The notes below the pieces were generated by a model. It searched no databases and was not told the origin of the DNA. It saw nothing but the letters and a program-made list of their open reading frames with translations. From contig VYZB01000135.1 of the NCBI GenBank assembly GCA_013397455.1, forward strand, positions 564,867-628,866: a stretch of DNA of 64,000 bases, written 5' to 3'. Positions 25,295 through 40,248 of the stretch are shown in pieces (the first letter of the stretch is position 1; each line of letters opens with the position of its first letter). The stretch is from Crotophaga sulcirostris (Eukaryota; Chordata; Aves; Cuculiformes; Crotophagidae). A program made the position numbers and the translations under genes.

Positions 25295-25310
25295 GTGGTT
25301 TTAAAACCAC
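25295..25310. repeat. Perfect 16-bp palindrome
   Basis: GTGGTTTTAAAACCAC equals its reverse complement with no spacer. Each half-site contains TGTGGTT-like core bases (GTGGTTT), reminiscent of a RUNX core in mirror pairs, though this is only a resemblance. Confidence 0.75.
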
Positions 25311-28300
25311 AATACATGTTCTTTTTAGCTACAGATCTGTATGAAAAGCAGAGTAGTGTGTTTGTTGTTAAAAGCTGCTTGTAAAGGGATGCACACGAAA
25401 AGCTGTTTGCAATGCATGGAGGAAAGTTTGATCTGATCTGGGAGAAGTAAGTGCCATCTACTGGGACTTTATTCATCAGCAATTAGAATATCCCCACACA
25501 CATTTCCCTTCCAGGATATATTATGACCATTTGCAGCCTGAGGTTTAAATTTTGTGAAATGGAGCTGTGCAGTATGGACACAAAATGGCCAGATACTCAA
25601 AGGATTCAGCACAAAACAGTGAGAGCTGTAATCTGGAGCAGAGTCTGGGGAGTGCGGGAGAGAGGATGCTGTGGTCCTGTGGAGTTTGACACTAGAGTGT
25701 ATTTACCCATGCATTTATGCAGTATTTTGTCTGTCCAACATGCCTGGGCTTACAAATGAAGGGCAGAAACAAGAGCTAGACTATCCAGTCCAATTCCTTG
25801 CAGAGATAATGTTCTTGCAATTAAGGAAATTCACTCTTATTCAGCCAACGCAGGTAATGGAAACCAGGTTAAGCAAGCCACCATCTCTGTTTGCAGCTTC
25901 TTTCCTGCTTTTATCCTTCCTGTTTCCTTATTGCTCCCCCAGCCCAAACGAGGCACCAGGTCTCCGCTTCACCTGTGCAGGCTCCTCAGCTTCCGCTTTC
26001 CAAGAATGGTTATTCTCTGCACCAAGTTTACCTAAGCATCTCTCATATATTTGCTTACACTCTGTGGTCCGAAACGGAGAGCTAGACCTTTGGTCTGACC
26101 TGCAGCTGCTATGTTCATTGCTGTCATTGAGCTCCTGAGCTGTCTGTGACAGAAAGAGGGATGTAGATGCGTGAAGGGAGAAGGGATCCTTGGCTGGGGA
26201 CGTCAGGCAGTTTTTGGAATCTCAGTCCAGTTAAATTTTTCTAATGAAAAATTTCTCTTGCACACAAAGTGTAGCTAATGCTACAGTTTTCACTTAACCA
26301 AGATCAGAAAGAATCCTAAAGTCAAAACAAATCAAGGAAGAAAGCTTACCTTTCTCTTCTGAAGAGTTTAACCCACAGACCAGTAGATTTAATTGACAAA
26401 AGGATTGGAAAATCGGATATATGCAGACAGATACAGACCTGTATAAGATACATAAAGTAGTTACCTGTAGGCATAAGGATTATAATACAAGCATACTGAT
26501 GTTTGTCCTTGCAAAGGTGGGAATGTCAGTATAAACACTGAAGTGCTGATTTCAATACCATTTAATAATCCATTTTTGACCCTCAACAATGTACAGGGAA
26601 AACCTATTTAAACCATTCAGCTGATGAGCACAGAAGTAACTTGCCCCTCTGATGGCACAGTGTTACCTGGACAGGCTAAATAGTTGAGATTTGAAAATAG
26701 CCGAGATCTTTTCAAGACTTTATTACAGCCTGCCTGGGCCCTGGCTGCCCCTCCAGAAAGGTGTGTGTTTTCCGTAGCACCTACAACACATCTGCCAGCC
26801 TGGTGTGGCTGTCTCTGCTAGCCTAAATCATCTATTATGGCAGTGCACATCTGTGTTGAAGCACCTGAATTACTCTGCTCAGGATCTCCGCTGAAGCCTG
26901 TATTAAGAGAGAATTATGGCCAGACAATAGTGGATTTCCACCATTGGGAAGACCAACACACTGTGGAAGGAAGAAAAATAATTATAATGGATTGTATAGG
27001 GATTGCTGGACTAAAATGCTACCAGCTGTGCACCAGTGCAGAGAGTTTTGTTACTGCTAGCAGGAAAGGGAGTAAAATGCCCACTTTGTTAGCTGGGGGA
27101 GACCCAATTTGTTAGGTTCAAATCTGCATTCAGACTAAAGTCCAGGGTTATTTTGATCGAAGGAGTGAGTATAGCCTGCTGCAGAGACAAAAACAATAGT
27201 CAGACTGGACTGGCAGAGAGTGAGCTGAAGCTTTCAACCACCAGCTTCTCATTTCTTGGAGCACTGAGCCTGGATACAACTGTTCAGGAGTCAATTACTG
27301 CACAAAGAAGCTGCATTTGGGAGCACTGATGCTCTGTTAGGTAGATAAGACACTAGGAGGAGATTAGATTGCAGAGTGCTGAAGCAACGTGTTTTGGGAA
27401 ACAGCAGCAGAAAACAAAAGAAAAGGACAATGTAATGTGCAGAAGTTAAGTTTTGAACAGTATTGTCAATTATTTCAATTATTGGATTTCCAATAAAGTT
27501 CTCCTTGTACAACCACTGGTGAACTTCCCTGCTCAATGCTGGCATGGAGCTCATGTCATTTGCAGGAGGTGCGAGGAGTTTACATATAATAAATACTGCA
27601 GAAGAAAAGGACCAGTTCAATGGACATACTTGATTTAAAGTGGCAAACCACACCAAAGACAGTGTTCATGATGTTGTAAAAGAAGCATCTGCGTTGCTCA
27701 CGGTTATTTAAAATTATCTTTATTGAATCACTCATCAGGTCAGCAACATGAATTTACCAGCGCAAACCCCTCCTGCTCACCTCCTGTATCTCTCTGCACT
27801 ATGTTACTTTTGGCCTGAAAAATATAAAAATATCAGGTCCTGACAACAGTCATTTGAGGAAATAAAAGTGCTGACAGGACAAAATTGCTTAGCAGCAGAT
27901 ATCAGTTTTGGACTTAGGGTTGCAGAGGCTATGGAGAGCTTCAAGGGCTACATTCCCGAAGAGGATAACATCATTGATTTATTTCATAATTTCACCTGCC
28001 TCTCACTGATAGATGACTGCTTATTTTGATCCCTGGAAAACAGTTCTGCACAATAACATAGGTGCATTGAATGCACCAAAGGTCAAGCAGCTTGAGCATG
28101 GGAAAGTATTTGTGAATGAGGCCCAAAAAAACTACTGAAAGAGGTGATTTCTGGCTCAAAGATTAGTCTTCATTTAGAGACTGAGAATTTATTGCTGCAC
28201 AAACCAGCATTATCAGCTTTCTGTCAGCAACAATCATCAGGATTTCCTTTCCCAATCAACGTGAGCTGTGACCTCATCCTTGCAAAGGTGAAACCCTGAC

Positions 28301-30485
28301 AGGGATTAAAGGCTAATAGAGAGAAATGAGGTAGCAGGGCTAAACAAAGAGGAGATTGTTACATGGCAATAGCAAACTCAGGCAGAATGTTACAGCTGAA
28401 ACATGAACCACTAAGCCAAAGGGGAAAACCAGAGTATTTTTAAGAAGAGCCTGAGTAATACTGGGTCTCTCCATCTTTCAGTGGAGAAGTAAGGCAAACT
28501 GCCATCCTTGCCTTCAGAGATTTTTGAAGCGGGATTAGCCTAGCCTTGTGGTTTGTCAAGTGTTTAATTGCAATTCTGCAGGGACGCAGCCTGAAAGACA
28601 CTGGAAACCAATTTAACAATCATGCCTATCATTATATACACCAAATTGCTCCTGTGCACATATAATATTTAGTAGTCTGAAATAGAGATGCTGAGGCTGG
28701 GGGCAAGCTTTAGAACATGAAAAGTGATGAAAGGCAAATACATGTCTGATATTCATCAAAGCAATTTAATCCATGGCTGAATAGTGAAAAAAAGGTAAAA
28801 AGGATTTTATGTCGTTGATCTGTGAGTTATTAGGTTTTTTTTCACTCATTCCTTCTCTTTCTGGAACCAACAAGTGAGGATATTTATTCTGGGGGGATTC
28901 TCTTCTCTTAAAGGTCACTCTTGGCCACCACAATATCTTTTCATCTTAAAATTCACCGCAGACTTGATTCAAGTCCCAGTGGAAGCCTTCTGTATTATAA
29001 CTTCCAGTGGGCTCTGGATCAGTCCCTTTGGCAGTCTCCAACTTACCCCTGTTTTTTCCAGCAGAGCTAGACTTGTGTTGTAGTCCAGATCTAGGTGTCT
29101 TGGAAGATCATGGCATCCAGGTTGCCTTCTGCATATTTCACATGTCTTCAGTCCACTAATACAGGGTAAACACCTCCTTCTGCTGTGTACTGGACCCTCT
29201 TTAAAAGGTACCTGATACTAACAGTGCTGAAGTTATCTTACTGCATGAAGTCTCTAAGCTGCAATCACTTGTGAGGGTGCAAGTGGGGGGTTATAAACCA
29301 AATCCATCTCAAATGTACAAGAATAATACTGAATTTGATGTGGACCAGATGCTGTTATATTTGACATGGTCTACTTGCAGCATCTCAATCTGGCACAATG
29401 CTTCTGAGTGAATCTTAAGGAGAAAGGATGGATGAAAATATTTGTATTGTGATGATAAGTTCCTACATAAATCACGGTCCTTGCTGATACTAAGCAGCAT
29501 TTAGAAACTACTCAGAAAAATAATATCTCCAGCCTAAAATATTTTAGGGCTTTCTGTAAAGAATCAACGCATCTTTAAAACCTTCAAGGCGTTTTATTCT
29601 TTATATTTTAGAGAGTACAGTCAGCCACAAATACAACAAGCTTAAGTCCTTCTCTAGTAAAGAAATAACCAACTGAAGCAATCTGGTTGATTCCCAGCTC
29701 CCAAAAGGTGGAGCTGCAGGAGCAGCCTTCAGCTGCTTTTGAACTGTTTTTAAGCTTGCTTCAAAACTTGAATTCACATGTGGATAATCCCCAGCCCACA
29801 GGGAAGCATTAAGATGCATGGTTCATATCTGTGGAGGGTAGCCTGACTGAAATTTGGTTCCTAACTAATGATAAAAGCATACAGCAGCTTTTGGGGGCTG
29901 GGCGAAATCTGTGCCCTTTCTGGACTGAATTGTGTTTTCTTGACATGGCTGAAACTTTTCACTCAAGGGTACTAATGTATTTAATTGTATGAAAGTCTTA
30001 GAAATATTAAGATATAGCAATGCTATGGCTTGAGCTCTATTTTTTAGAGCTAGCAAGCTAAGAAATATGAAGCCTACTGGGGTAGGAGTATAAAGAGTCT
30101 TTTAGCAAAACCCAAAGCTTTCCAACATCGAAAGGCAAACGGCAGGCTTTAGATTTGTTAGACAACAGTTTTCAGAGAGGAAGTCACATATATCATGCTG
30201 AACTGAAGGGGAAATTTAAGTAGGCACAATGTAATTACCTTGCCTGGAATCAGGCCAAGAAAACAGACTGGGATCTTTATTCTCAATGAAAACTCCATGG
30301 ATTTATGCTTGGCAAACTAATTGCCATGAATAATTTATTAATTTATATGGTCTCTTTCATTTTCAATTTAATTTTTACTGACTGACCACCTGCAAAGTTA
30401 ACTTTTCTCTTTTTTTTTCCTTCCTATCTTCAGTTGTGATCACTCCTCAGGATCCATTTCAGTTGCTGCCTTTCTTGCAAAGCTC

Positions 30486-30504
30486 TTATTTTATTTTATT
30501 TTAT
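30486..30504. repeat. (TTTTA)n microsatellite
   Basis: About four TTTTA units. Confidence 0.85.
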
Positions 30505-33500
30505 TCATGCCATTTCTGCTTCATGGATGACTGGATCTCCTGGCACAAGAAAACCAAAAAAGATTTCAAGATTTCAGCCTATTTAAATGTCAGGTTTGTA
30601 CTTTTTACCAACACCTGAGTTTGGGAGAGATGGTTTTGCAGACCTTTACAACATGGGAATATTTTAAAGATAAAATCAACAAACATCACGTCAGTTAACA
30701 TGTCTTTGTCAGGAATGAACACTGCAGGTTTCACAATGGCATGTGGCATAAAGCACCTGTATCTCCCTCAAATTACAGGGCATGCTGGCACCTCTTTCCC
30801 ACATAGTCCTGTGAAAACTCTTATCCTACAGAATTAACGTATGGTCCTTCAAGATCTTTGGCCTGGTGTGTTTTAATACACTTTTATTTGTATTATGATC
30901 AACCCTAAAGCATGTCAGCAAGGAAAAATAGCTGTGCTTTCCTCAACATAACCTATTAAGGGCAGAGCTTCAGCATAACTCTGCTGCAACTACCAGAGCC
31001 TTCCTTGTTTCCTCCCTCTCTCTGCAAATACACTCCAATTTGGAGTGAGCTGGAACTATTTTTTTTCACTATATATACTGAAGTCAGACTTGGTGTTTGT
31101 ATTGGCTCAGGGCCTGACACAGCATTTGTAAGGATGAACCACAAGCATGCGTACTCCAGCTAGGCTGAGCTAGGAAAATGTGTGCTACAACCAGAAACTA
31201 CCTTCTCCCTCCACCCTTCTATTTCCAAACCGATACGGCAAGAAGGAGAGCGTATTTCAAGCTTCTCCTTTAACTTGTAGTGACAGCTTGCTCTCTTACA
31301 TCCCACCACTCTGGACAGACACACATTGAGACTACTTGGCAGCAGTAGGGATGGTCAGGGCTGTTAGAGGAAGTTTTGTGGGATGGCTTTTGCAGGAGTG
31401 GGAGAGGAGGAAAACGGAAGTGGTCATAAGTGGATTGAGTTTGGACCTTTTTTCCAATAATTTGCGAGGCGACACAGCTAAGCTTTCAGGGAGGAGAAGA
31501 TAATATGCTCCTAAGATGGGGAGTAACTGAACATGTTTTCAACTAGAGCAAGGAAGAGAGACTACTCTGAGGAGGCAATTAAAACTCTATAACCCAATTC
31601 TATCCTTTGTGTGCTCCTCGAGTAGCTCTGCCCCTCATTCTGGTCTATCAACTCACACACTGCAGTGAGCAAAACTCCACCACGTTACACAAAGGCGCGT
31701 TCTGTAGTAAGGTTAATCCGAAATGGTGCGATAGAGTGGTTTGGCACGTGAAGCAATTAATGAACTGCAGAACTTTTTGACTTGATGGTCCTCAGTTCAG
31801 ATCTCACCCAAGCTGGTAGCAGCCAAACTCTCCCACACAGAGTCTCTCCTGTTCTTGGGCATCTTTTGCAGGGAATTGTGGTTTTCTCACCACTACCCCA
31901 ACATCCAATACAAATAACACCTCCCTGTCTTGTAGTTTGCCCGAGATAGACCGGTAATGTTCCAACAGCAGTGATAATTAATCGTATTTCAACAGGCACC
32001 ATCTTATGGTTCCACCTTTGCTGAGGGTCATCAATGGAAGTGCCAGAAACTGAATGCCAGCTGAGACCCAGGCGATTTCTGTTGCTTAGTATGGTGGATA
32101 CTGGCCTGGTATTATTTGTGCTGTACTTGTTCTAGAGGTAAACCCAGACATAATTTTCCAATAAATTCAGATTGACATAAGAAGATGAAATTTGTGTTAA
32201 TATAAGTGAATCAAATCTGAGTTAGAGTGTAGGGGCTTTCCAAGAACCACCCACTATAAGCAAACTAGCCCAGGTTCAGTCCCTGTGCATTAACATCAAT
32301 GCTTGGAGCTGTAGGAAGTGGTTGGATTGTAAAGTGGGAATGGCTCCTGTGCACAGGAGTCACAGAGATGATTATTCTTGTTTGTGGCCAATGGGAGCTT
32401 CTAGATACTTGAGTAATTTCCACTCTCAAAGCCATTTACTTTCCATTTGTAGTCAGCAGAAGGCAGTTCATCTGCTGGAGGTAACTTCCACAAATTACCT
32501 TCATCTGCAGCATGACCGGAAAAAATACTGTCACTTGAGCTGATTAAATTCATCTGACCAAGTCATTCAGCGAAGCTAGGTATTTCTTCGGCTAAACCAG
32601 AAAATTCAATCTCTGCTCTTTTCCACATATTTCCTTGAGACTGTATTTCTGGCACTTAGTATTTGCAGCTTCATACTTAAACTGTGAAAATAAAAGTAGC
32701 TGTGTGTTGTCATTTCTACCTAGGTTAGGATGCACTCTATTTTCTCTTGTTTTACCCAAATGCTGAAAAACTTTTAATGACAATTTCTTTCCTCCTTCAC
32801 ATTAAAATGTTAAAAAACACTCCTCAAAACCTGGACAATTTCAGAGGATTATCTACCTGAGAAAAAAATAATGTTACTGTTTTTTAAAAAAGTCTGAAAA
32901 ACACTCTATCCAAAGTCAAAATTTTAAGAAGATAATATAATCCAAAATTTGGAAAGCTTTGATCAGCTATAAGACATGGGGTTTTTTGTAACTGAAATGT
33001 ATAAAATCCCTTTCCATTTAAGGTTAGCAAAATCTAAGACAGTTCACCTGAGCATATCCTCCAAGTGAATTATTAAGAATTCAAAGGTAGACACATTGAG
33101 AAACTGCAGTTAATGTTTCGCTGATACATTCCTCAGTCATTTACACATCCTCTTTTTGTTTAATCATTAAGTTAGTCAGTCTTCTCTTTTCTGCTCTATG
33201 TGAGTCAAACTTATATTGTATTTCAGACACTTTTTTACCTCAGAAAGCATGCAGTGATTAATGAGACATTTTTATAAATCAAAGGAGATGGCTGTGGCTT
33301 GCTCGGGGTCTGGTTTATGTAGCTCCAATGTAACTCTGAGCCATGTCACAGCATTACAGGTGGCCATCAGCCCGGTACAAACTGTGGAGTTTATTTTTCT
33401 TTTCCGCTCTGACCTGCTTCCCCCAAATCACCCGCCCTGCCATGCTTTGCAAGAAGGAAAATAATACCAGTTATTATATCTTTCCCTCTCACGTTCCCTG

Positions 33501-36500
33501 TCCCGCATTCCTGCAGGTTTCCATCTTCTCCCTTGTGTTAAGGTGAGTGTTGAGCCACCACATGGTGGACCAGCGTCAGGAACTATCTGTAAGGAAATAA
33601 TGTGGCAAAAGTGGAACAGTCAGATTAGGTCACTAACTCAGATGGATGAGTGGCCACAGAAACATTTGCACCAGCACAGCTAAGGAGGTGGTGAGGTGTG
33701 AGACCAAAAGTGGGCAGAGGAAAGGAGGGCAGAGAATCCTAGAGTCAGCTTCCAGCCTTCCTGCTGGATCAGCCCTCTGAATTAGCTCATTCTTCCACCA
33801 GGTAACTGCTAGACTTCAAACAACAGAGTGAGGGTGGGAGCTGGCACTGGGAGCAAAGCAATATTGCCCCTATCCAAGAGTTGTCTGCTCCAACATCAGT
33901 CTGCAGCCACTGCGTTTGTCTGGCTCAACTCGCTGAGCTGGACCATCGTCAATCGCTACCACTGCAGGAGGGAGGCGAGGCAATTTCAAGGCAGATGCTT
34001 TAAGTTATCTCTGGCTTTGGAGAGGTACAGTCTCCCGCAGGGTATTTATGGCTCTTCCCCCCATCCTTGTTTACCTGCCAGGGAATGCCATGGGCAGAAA
34101 TGGGGCTATAGGGCTCATTAGCAACCTCTTCTTGATGTTCACCAGTGCACCAAAGGCTGCAAGAACTGTAAGAAGCGCTGAAATATGCTCCAGTTAAGGA
34201 TACCACAGTAAAATACCAGTGCACTAAAGCACAGCTGCATTGTCCTTGTTTAAAGAAACATAGGAGAGGCCAGACTGTTGAGAACCAAGGCATCCTCTAA
34301 TAAGGAGAGGAATTTCTTAGAAAGGGTTTTTGCAGCACATCAATATGCATCGATAGGGGGTAAAGCAGCCAAAGTCATTTAAGACTGGGAATGTTGTTAA
34401 ACAGTGAACACAGAGGCCAAGTCTGCTGTTGTGTTTAAATCTCAACTATCATTAATGGGATGGGAGAGGGGAGGAAGAAAAGACAAAAATTGGCCCATTC
34501 ACGATAAAAACAGTCATTATTTCTTCCTTTACAAACAATGGGGGAAAAAGAGAAAAGTGCTCTCATGAGAACCTGTATGAATTTCCTTAAGAGGCTGTAC
34601 TTCAGATGGAGAATAAGCTCAACTCTGAGATATTGGGGTTACTAGGGTAACAATGCAACACTTCAAATACGAGAGCAAATAGATGTATAAGCCGAAAGTA
34701 AATCATTAATGTGCATCAGTATTTTTGAGATGGGTTGGAGTGACTTATACATTGTAGTCCCTCTTTATTTAATATTTCAAAAGTGTTCTTTGATTTAAAA
34801 GCAAACACTTAATAGGCCTCTTTTCAGACAATTATGCTCCCTTTTCTACACAGCAGTCTTAGAAGAGACTGGTTATTGATGCCATCTAATAGAATAAACA
34901 CAAAAACTTGACGGAGTCAAACATAACAGAGGGGCCTTGATACATCAAGAAACTTAAACACAGGCATTATTTTAAGGTTGTGAATCATTCCAGTATTCCT
35001 TGATATCTTACAAACTTACACTGGCTTGAGTACCTTGCTGAATTAAGGCTTACTCAGCCAATCTGCATTATATTTTTTAATTACAGTGAACAATTTTTGT
35101 AACAGTGGTTTTTAACTAAGTCTTTCTACAACAAATAAGAAAAACAACTTGGGGCTGGGAATAACTGTTTCCCAAGCAATTCTTAAGAGTCTTATTCAAA
35201 CAGTTTTCCTTTTTTAAATACAATTAATTCAGTCTAGGAGACCCATTCATAACTGCATGATGAATAACTCCTAAAGTAATTTAAAACACTCAGCTGAAGA
35301 GATTTCTTACAGGATCATGACTTGGCCTTGAGAGGTACTGAACCTCAAGTTCCTAATGTTTGCTAAGAATTGTGAGTGATAATTTTTTTCCCCAAGATCC
35401 AATCACTGTTCCAAGAGTGGTTCATCTCTATTCTAGTGACATACTCAAAGTCTGGAGTACATATTTAGCAGTACTAAAACACAGTCATTTAAAAACGCTA
35501 CTAAGATGGAAAAAATAGAGCTAATGGTACCTAGTTAACTGAAGTTTAGGACCAGCAACAGAGGATAATTTCTAAGAAGAAAAAAACACACTACATGCCT
35601 AACATTATGGAATTGAATTGAACTATGAGCTGTAGTTAGAGAATCTTTGTGACTACTTTCATTACTCCAGTAGAGAAAAATTATCCTTCTGATATGAGGT
35701 GTTAAATATGTCTCAATTTATTAAGTGCCAGAGTTTTTACTCTTCAAAATGTATGTGAATGATTACAAAAATAAGTTCTTGAGAATTGAAGTAGCATTTC
35801 TTCCCAGGATTATTTTTGGAAGTTCCTATTTGCTGTATATTATTTGTTGCACATTATTTTTGTTTCTGTCTTGAAACATAAGTGATAGCAAGTTTGTAAG
35901 CAGCTTCTGTTGCAGGTGTGAAAAAGCACGTGAATACTCCTCTGGCTTCACCAGCTGATAGTGGTGTAACAAAACATACCTTTTCTTGCAAATCTTGCTT
36001 CTTTTAGACCATCACGACTACAGCAAGCTCCTGCTACTTCCAGACTCAGAGTGTCCTGCTACTGGAGCGAGCAATTTCCCTGCAAAGCCAGCACATCAGG
36101 ACATTTCTCTCTTGGGACATCCTGCTGACCATGCTGTGAAGCAATGTGCAAGTATAGACGTGAGATGGGGGAGAGCAGCTGCATAACTAAGACACGGCAC
36201 AAGGAGGAGGGGGAACTCCACTGACCTTCCCTGGGAAGCTTCCAGCAGGATGATGGTGCCACACCACATTACTGCTGACAGTTCCCTGAGCAGATTCCTT
36301 CCATGGGTAATTAGCCATCACGAAGCATGAATGGACTAGTTTTCTAACAGGAGGTTGAATTTTAGCTGACAAATTAGACAGATTCCCCGAGGCCAGAGTT
36401 ATGTAGCTTTGCCAGTCTCACTAAAAATGTGATTTATAATAGATTCCTTGGTATAGGCACTCCTTGCTTCAGGAATGAAGGTGCACACCATGCTCAGACT

Positions 36501-39500
36501 CTTCGCTTAATGTGACGACCTTATAAACCTTTGTCTTCTGCTAGGAAAAAGAGACTCTGTTCCCTGCTTTTGATTTACCAAGTGACTCCTCTTTTGCCTA
36601 ACTGAGCATGACAGTCCTGGGAAACTACAGGCTGTATTCAGATCAGGTGCGGGCAGCTGTAAACATTTAGGAGGTTAGGGGATTTTAGTTTGGGAGGTTA
36701 TATCAAATGTAGCTGGATGGAGTTTCCAGCTGGGAAAAAAACCAGCAGACTTTGCCTAAGATGCATCTCTGGCTTTCGAAGACATTGGCTTAAAAGAGGA
36801 GCAGAGTTTGGGGCGAGCAGAGTTCAGGTCTCTCACTTTGCATGAATTACACAAGAAATATCTAATCCTGTTTTCAATGCTGCTGCCACCCTGCATGTTC
36901 TCCTGCACTATTGTGAATCCCAGTGCCTGTTATCTCTGAGCATAGCTCCAGAAGTGTGATGAGGTTGCTGCGCCAATTCATCCTGCAGGCAAAGATGCTA
37001 TTTCATCAGTGCAAGGCAAGCACAGGTAAAAGACAAAAATGAAGACTAGCAGACGTCTGCCATAGTCTGCTTTATTCCCCTTCTCATCCTGCCTCTAAAC
37101 GAGATCACAGAGAAAGGGAGACAAACAAGATGTTTCCCTAAAACTAATGGGAAGACCCATAGTCTTATGTGGCTGCAGAGTCCCAGGTAACAAAAATAAC
37201 AGGCAAAAAGAAAGCAAAAGAGAGAAGTCAGGAGGGGTTTAGGTTACCATAATCCCAGACTCGGTTCTTGCCAACTGCGGGTCCATCTCGAACTCACCAT
37301 TGTTTTTTCTCCTTATTTAGCACTCCAGTGAAACCAGTATTTGTATTCAGTAAATATCAGCACTTTCTCAGATCAAAAAGCAGGCTTGCCCATCCCTGAT
37401 GGTGTCTTGAACATGTCTGTGTTTGCATGGTATTAATAGTTAATATTTACTTTAATTATTAATTTATATTACTTAATAACTGCATGCAGTGTTATTGAGG
37501 TACCTGGCACATCCAGAGGCTGCTAAATGAAGTGGAGAGAGGCTAATAAAACCCGTGTAGTCTAGATCTAGCAAGCAGCTAATGTGTGGGAGACATGCAG
37601 ACACAGTGGGCTGATTTTATTGTTACTAATTTTGGACTTAAGGAGGACACTGCACAGGTGAACAGATGGACAACCCCTCCTTCAAAATTTTCTTTTATCT
37701 CCATGTGAGCTGGGAAATTTATAGCTCCATGGCATTATTATTCCCAGTCATTAAAGAATGTGCGATTTTTAAATTTAGAAAATCAGAATCCTGGCATGTA
37801 AATACAAATAATGAGTGCTGCTGAGGTTGAATCTTATAAACAGCACACTCAGAAGGAAACTAATATAATTTTATTTGTGGCTGCTCAATTAAGTTAAGAT
37901 AGTGATTTAAAAAATTAAAAATCTATATATTCCTTAACCTCAGTCTACTGACATGATCTTGTGGGGGAAAAACATAAAACGTGAATGGATCAAAACTTCC
38001 CTTCAGCTACATATTAGTTTAACTTTTTCTGGACAGCTTTTACATACTGGTTTAAAAGAAATATATTTTTCTTCTTTTCAGGTCCACAGGTATGACAGCA
38101 AAGTTTCATCAGATATTTGTGTGTGTTAAAGTTTTGAAATTAAAAGGCAATAAAATATCCTCATACCCACAAATCTTCTGAAATCTTCTGAAGGTGTTAC
38201 TTTAATAGCAATATTTGTTGCACTTTTTAAAGTTTAGGTGTTTTTTTCAAAGAAATATAAAGGTGGCATAGGACAATTTAAAGAAAATCAGATCTGAGAT
38301 TTTTAACTAGATTGTCATATATTTCATAGTATTATATAAACATTAATACTTACTAATTTTCACTGCTCTTTTGTGATGAGTACTAAATTGTTCTTATAGT
38401 TGCAAAAATTGACAAAACCCTAAAGAAAAATATTCTGGAGAACTGAAGTTTGAATCCATTATTCCTCAGTTCTGTATCTGTCAGTCAAACAGCTTTCTCT
38501 GTATAATTGGATATATTTGGTCTTTAGAGAAAGACAGAGAAGGTATGTGGCAACTTCTGAGTTAGCAATAGCATCTTCTAAAATAATATTTCTTAAGCTG
38601 ACATAAGAATGGCTTTCATAAATGCTCCCAAACCAAACTTTGTACGTATCTGTTTCCTAACACCTGAGACACAAATCCCAGTCCTGTTGCCCTTGTTCTT
38701 ATAAAGCTTATCTGCTGCCATGACATTGTATGTATGAAAAACACTTTAAGTCGTTTTTTGTGATTTAGCTCCTAATCTTATCTCTGTGTAGGCTAAATGA
38801 AATGCTTCAAATTTACTTATCTCCTGTGATTTAAGTTTAAAATAAAGAGTCATAGACACATTCATGAAATTATTCTGTATTTCACAAATGGAATTAACAA
38901 ATTAAATTAACTAAACACCTGCGGTGAATAATATGAATTCAGTATAGTCATTCAGAGAGGCGGTTTTAGGTTGAGTTCTGCAGTACAGTATTTTATCTCC
39001 ACTAGATGTCAGTCTGTTGACAGAGTTGCAGGAGTTTAATCCCTGTTTCCCAGTAAGGAGCATGGTGGGGATCACAGTTAGAATTCTTCACTTCCAATCA
39101 CCAGCAGTAACCCAAAACAGGAGATACTCAGTCACTATATTGGTTTTTCTTGTTCTTTGCTCTTTTAGCCCGTCTTTTCCCTCTAGCAAATTTCTTAGCA
39201 TTGACAAGGTCCACCAACGCTGATAAATGGGAGCAGTGCTGAGTAATGCAGAATTGCCTGTGGGCATTCCCCTTCACTCATCCATTCATAAGGGGCTAGC
39301 CTTGACACATCTACTAAGGAGGAGTACTTCACTTGTTAGTTCCTTGAAAATATTTAAGTGCATGCTATTTTACGCGCTGGCAGTGACAAGGTGGTGAGGA
39401 GCTTTTTAGTTATTTCTGTTCCTTAGGAGAGATATTTATTTTTATTTGTTAGGATGAAGACATAACTTCAGAAAGTATTCTCATTTCTCCATTAGTATCT

Positions 39501-40211
39501 TTATAACGTAGCTGAAGAAGCCAGGCTTGATTGCAGGCTCAACAGATGAATCAAATTCCCGAAGCATCAGATTCAGGATAGTATTTCCTGGAGGGTACAC
39601 AGGATTTTTTGATCGTGCCCTGGCAGCATGGGAATTGCTTCTTGTCACAACTACAAAATAACTGGTAGGGAAGAGGTCACCGTGGCAAGGGAAGGAGTCA
39701 GTGGAAAGGCAGGCAGAGAAAGGCACTTGTTAGGATCTTTGGAGGATGTGTGACCAGCTCGCATCCAGGTTCAAGCAGCCCAAGAGGTATTTTCAGCTGG
39801 AGGATGGGAGAGGTAGCAGCTGGGAAATGTATGGAAGGTGTGGGGAGAGCAACACACAGCACATATGGGTCAGGAAAAGGAGGAGGTGGTAAAATAATAT
39901 AAGCTTTTCCTCTGTCCTTGGAGGCAGCTGTTGCCAAGGGCAAAGCTAATGACCAGACGAAAAGAATGACCCTTCACTGAGTGTCTCCTAGTCAGTACTG
40001 TTTAATATCAGAAGGATGGAAAAGTGCGGAGGTGATGACCCAGGGCTGGGTGCAACCTTCACACTCCCAGGGCTGACACGTACTCTGCTGATGTATAAGA
40101 CAATCTCTGTGTCCCTTACACACAGAAACCGGCATATACATCACCACCTTTAACTTAGCACCAGCCTTCTCACAATTCATCTGCATTTCCTGCCATACCA
40201 GTCCAAAACCC

Positions 40212-40248
40212 AACATAACATAACATAAAATAACATAACATAACATAA
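40212..40248. repeat. (AACAT)n pentanucleotide repeat
   Basis: About seven AACAT-type units with one AAAAT interruption in the middle. Confidence 0.9.

Larger units (their letters stand above)
20101..30000. other. Intergenic DNA, FBLN1 to ATXN10 (part 3)
   Basis: AT-rich non-coding DNA. It begins with a TTAATTAATGA-type homeodomain-like stretch (about 20101-20220). It also has a 22-base tandem duplication (21568-21611), an AAAC-type repeat (23514-23534), a hairpin (23740-23774), a TC-rich run (24070-24092) and a perfect palindrome (25295-25310). The longest gap-free open frame in this part (23565-24056 on +, 163 codons) shows no domain or composition that suggests a protein. Confidence 0.7.

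Noticed and set aside
40212..40248. The pentanucleotide repeat linked to ataxin-10 disease (ATTCT in human intron 9)
   Set aside because: This AACAT repeat differs in unit and lies upstream of the gene; intron 9 is outside the window. The ATTCTGTG words at 43.8 and 59.5 kb are CR1 tails.
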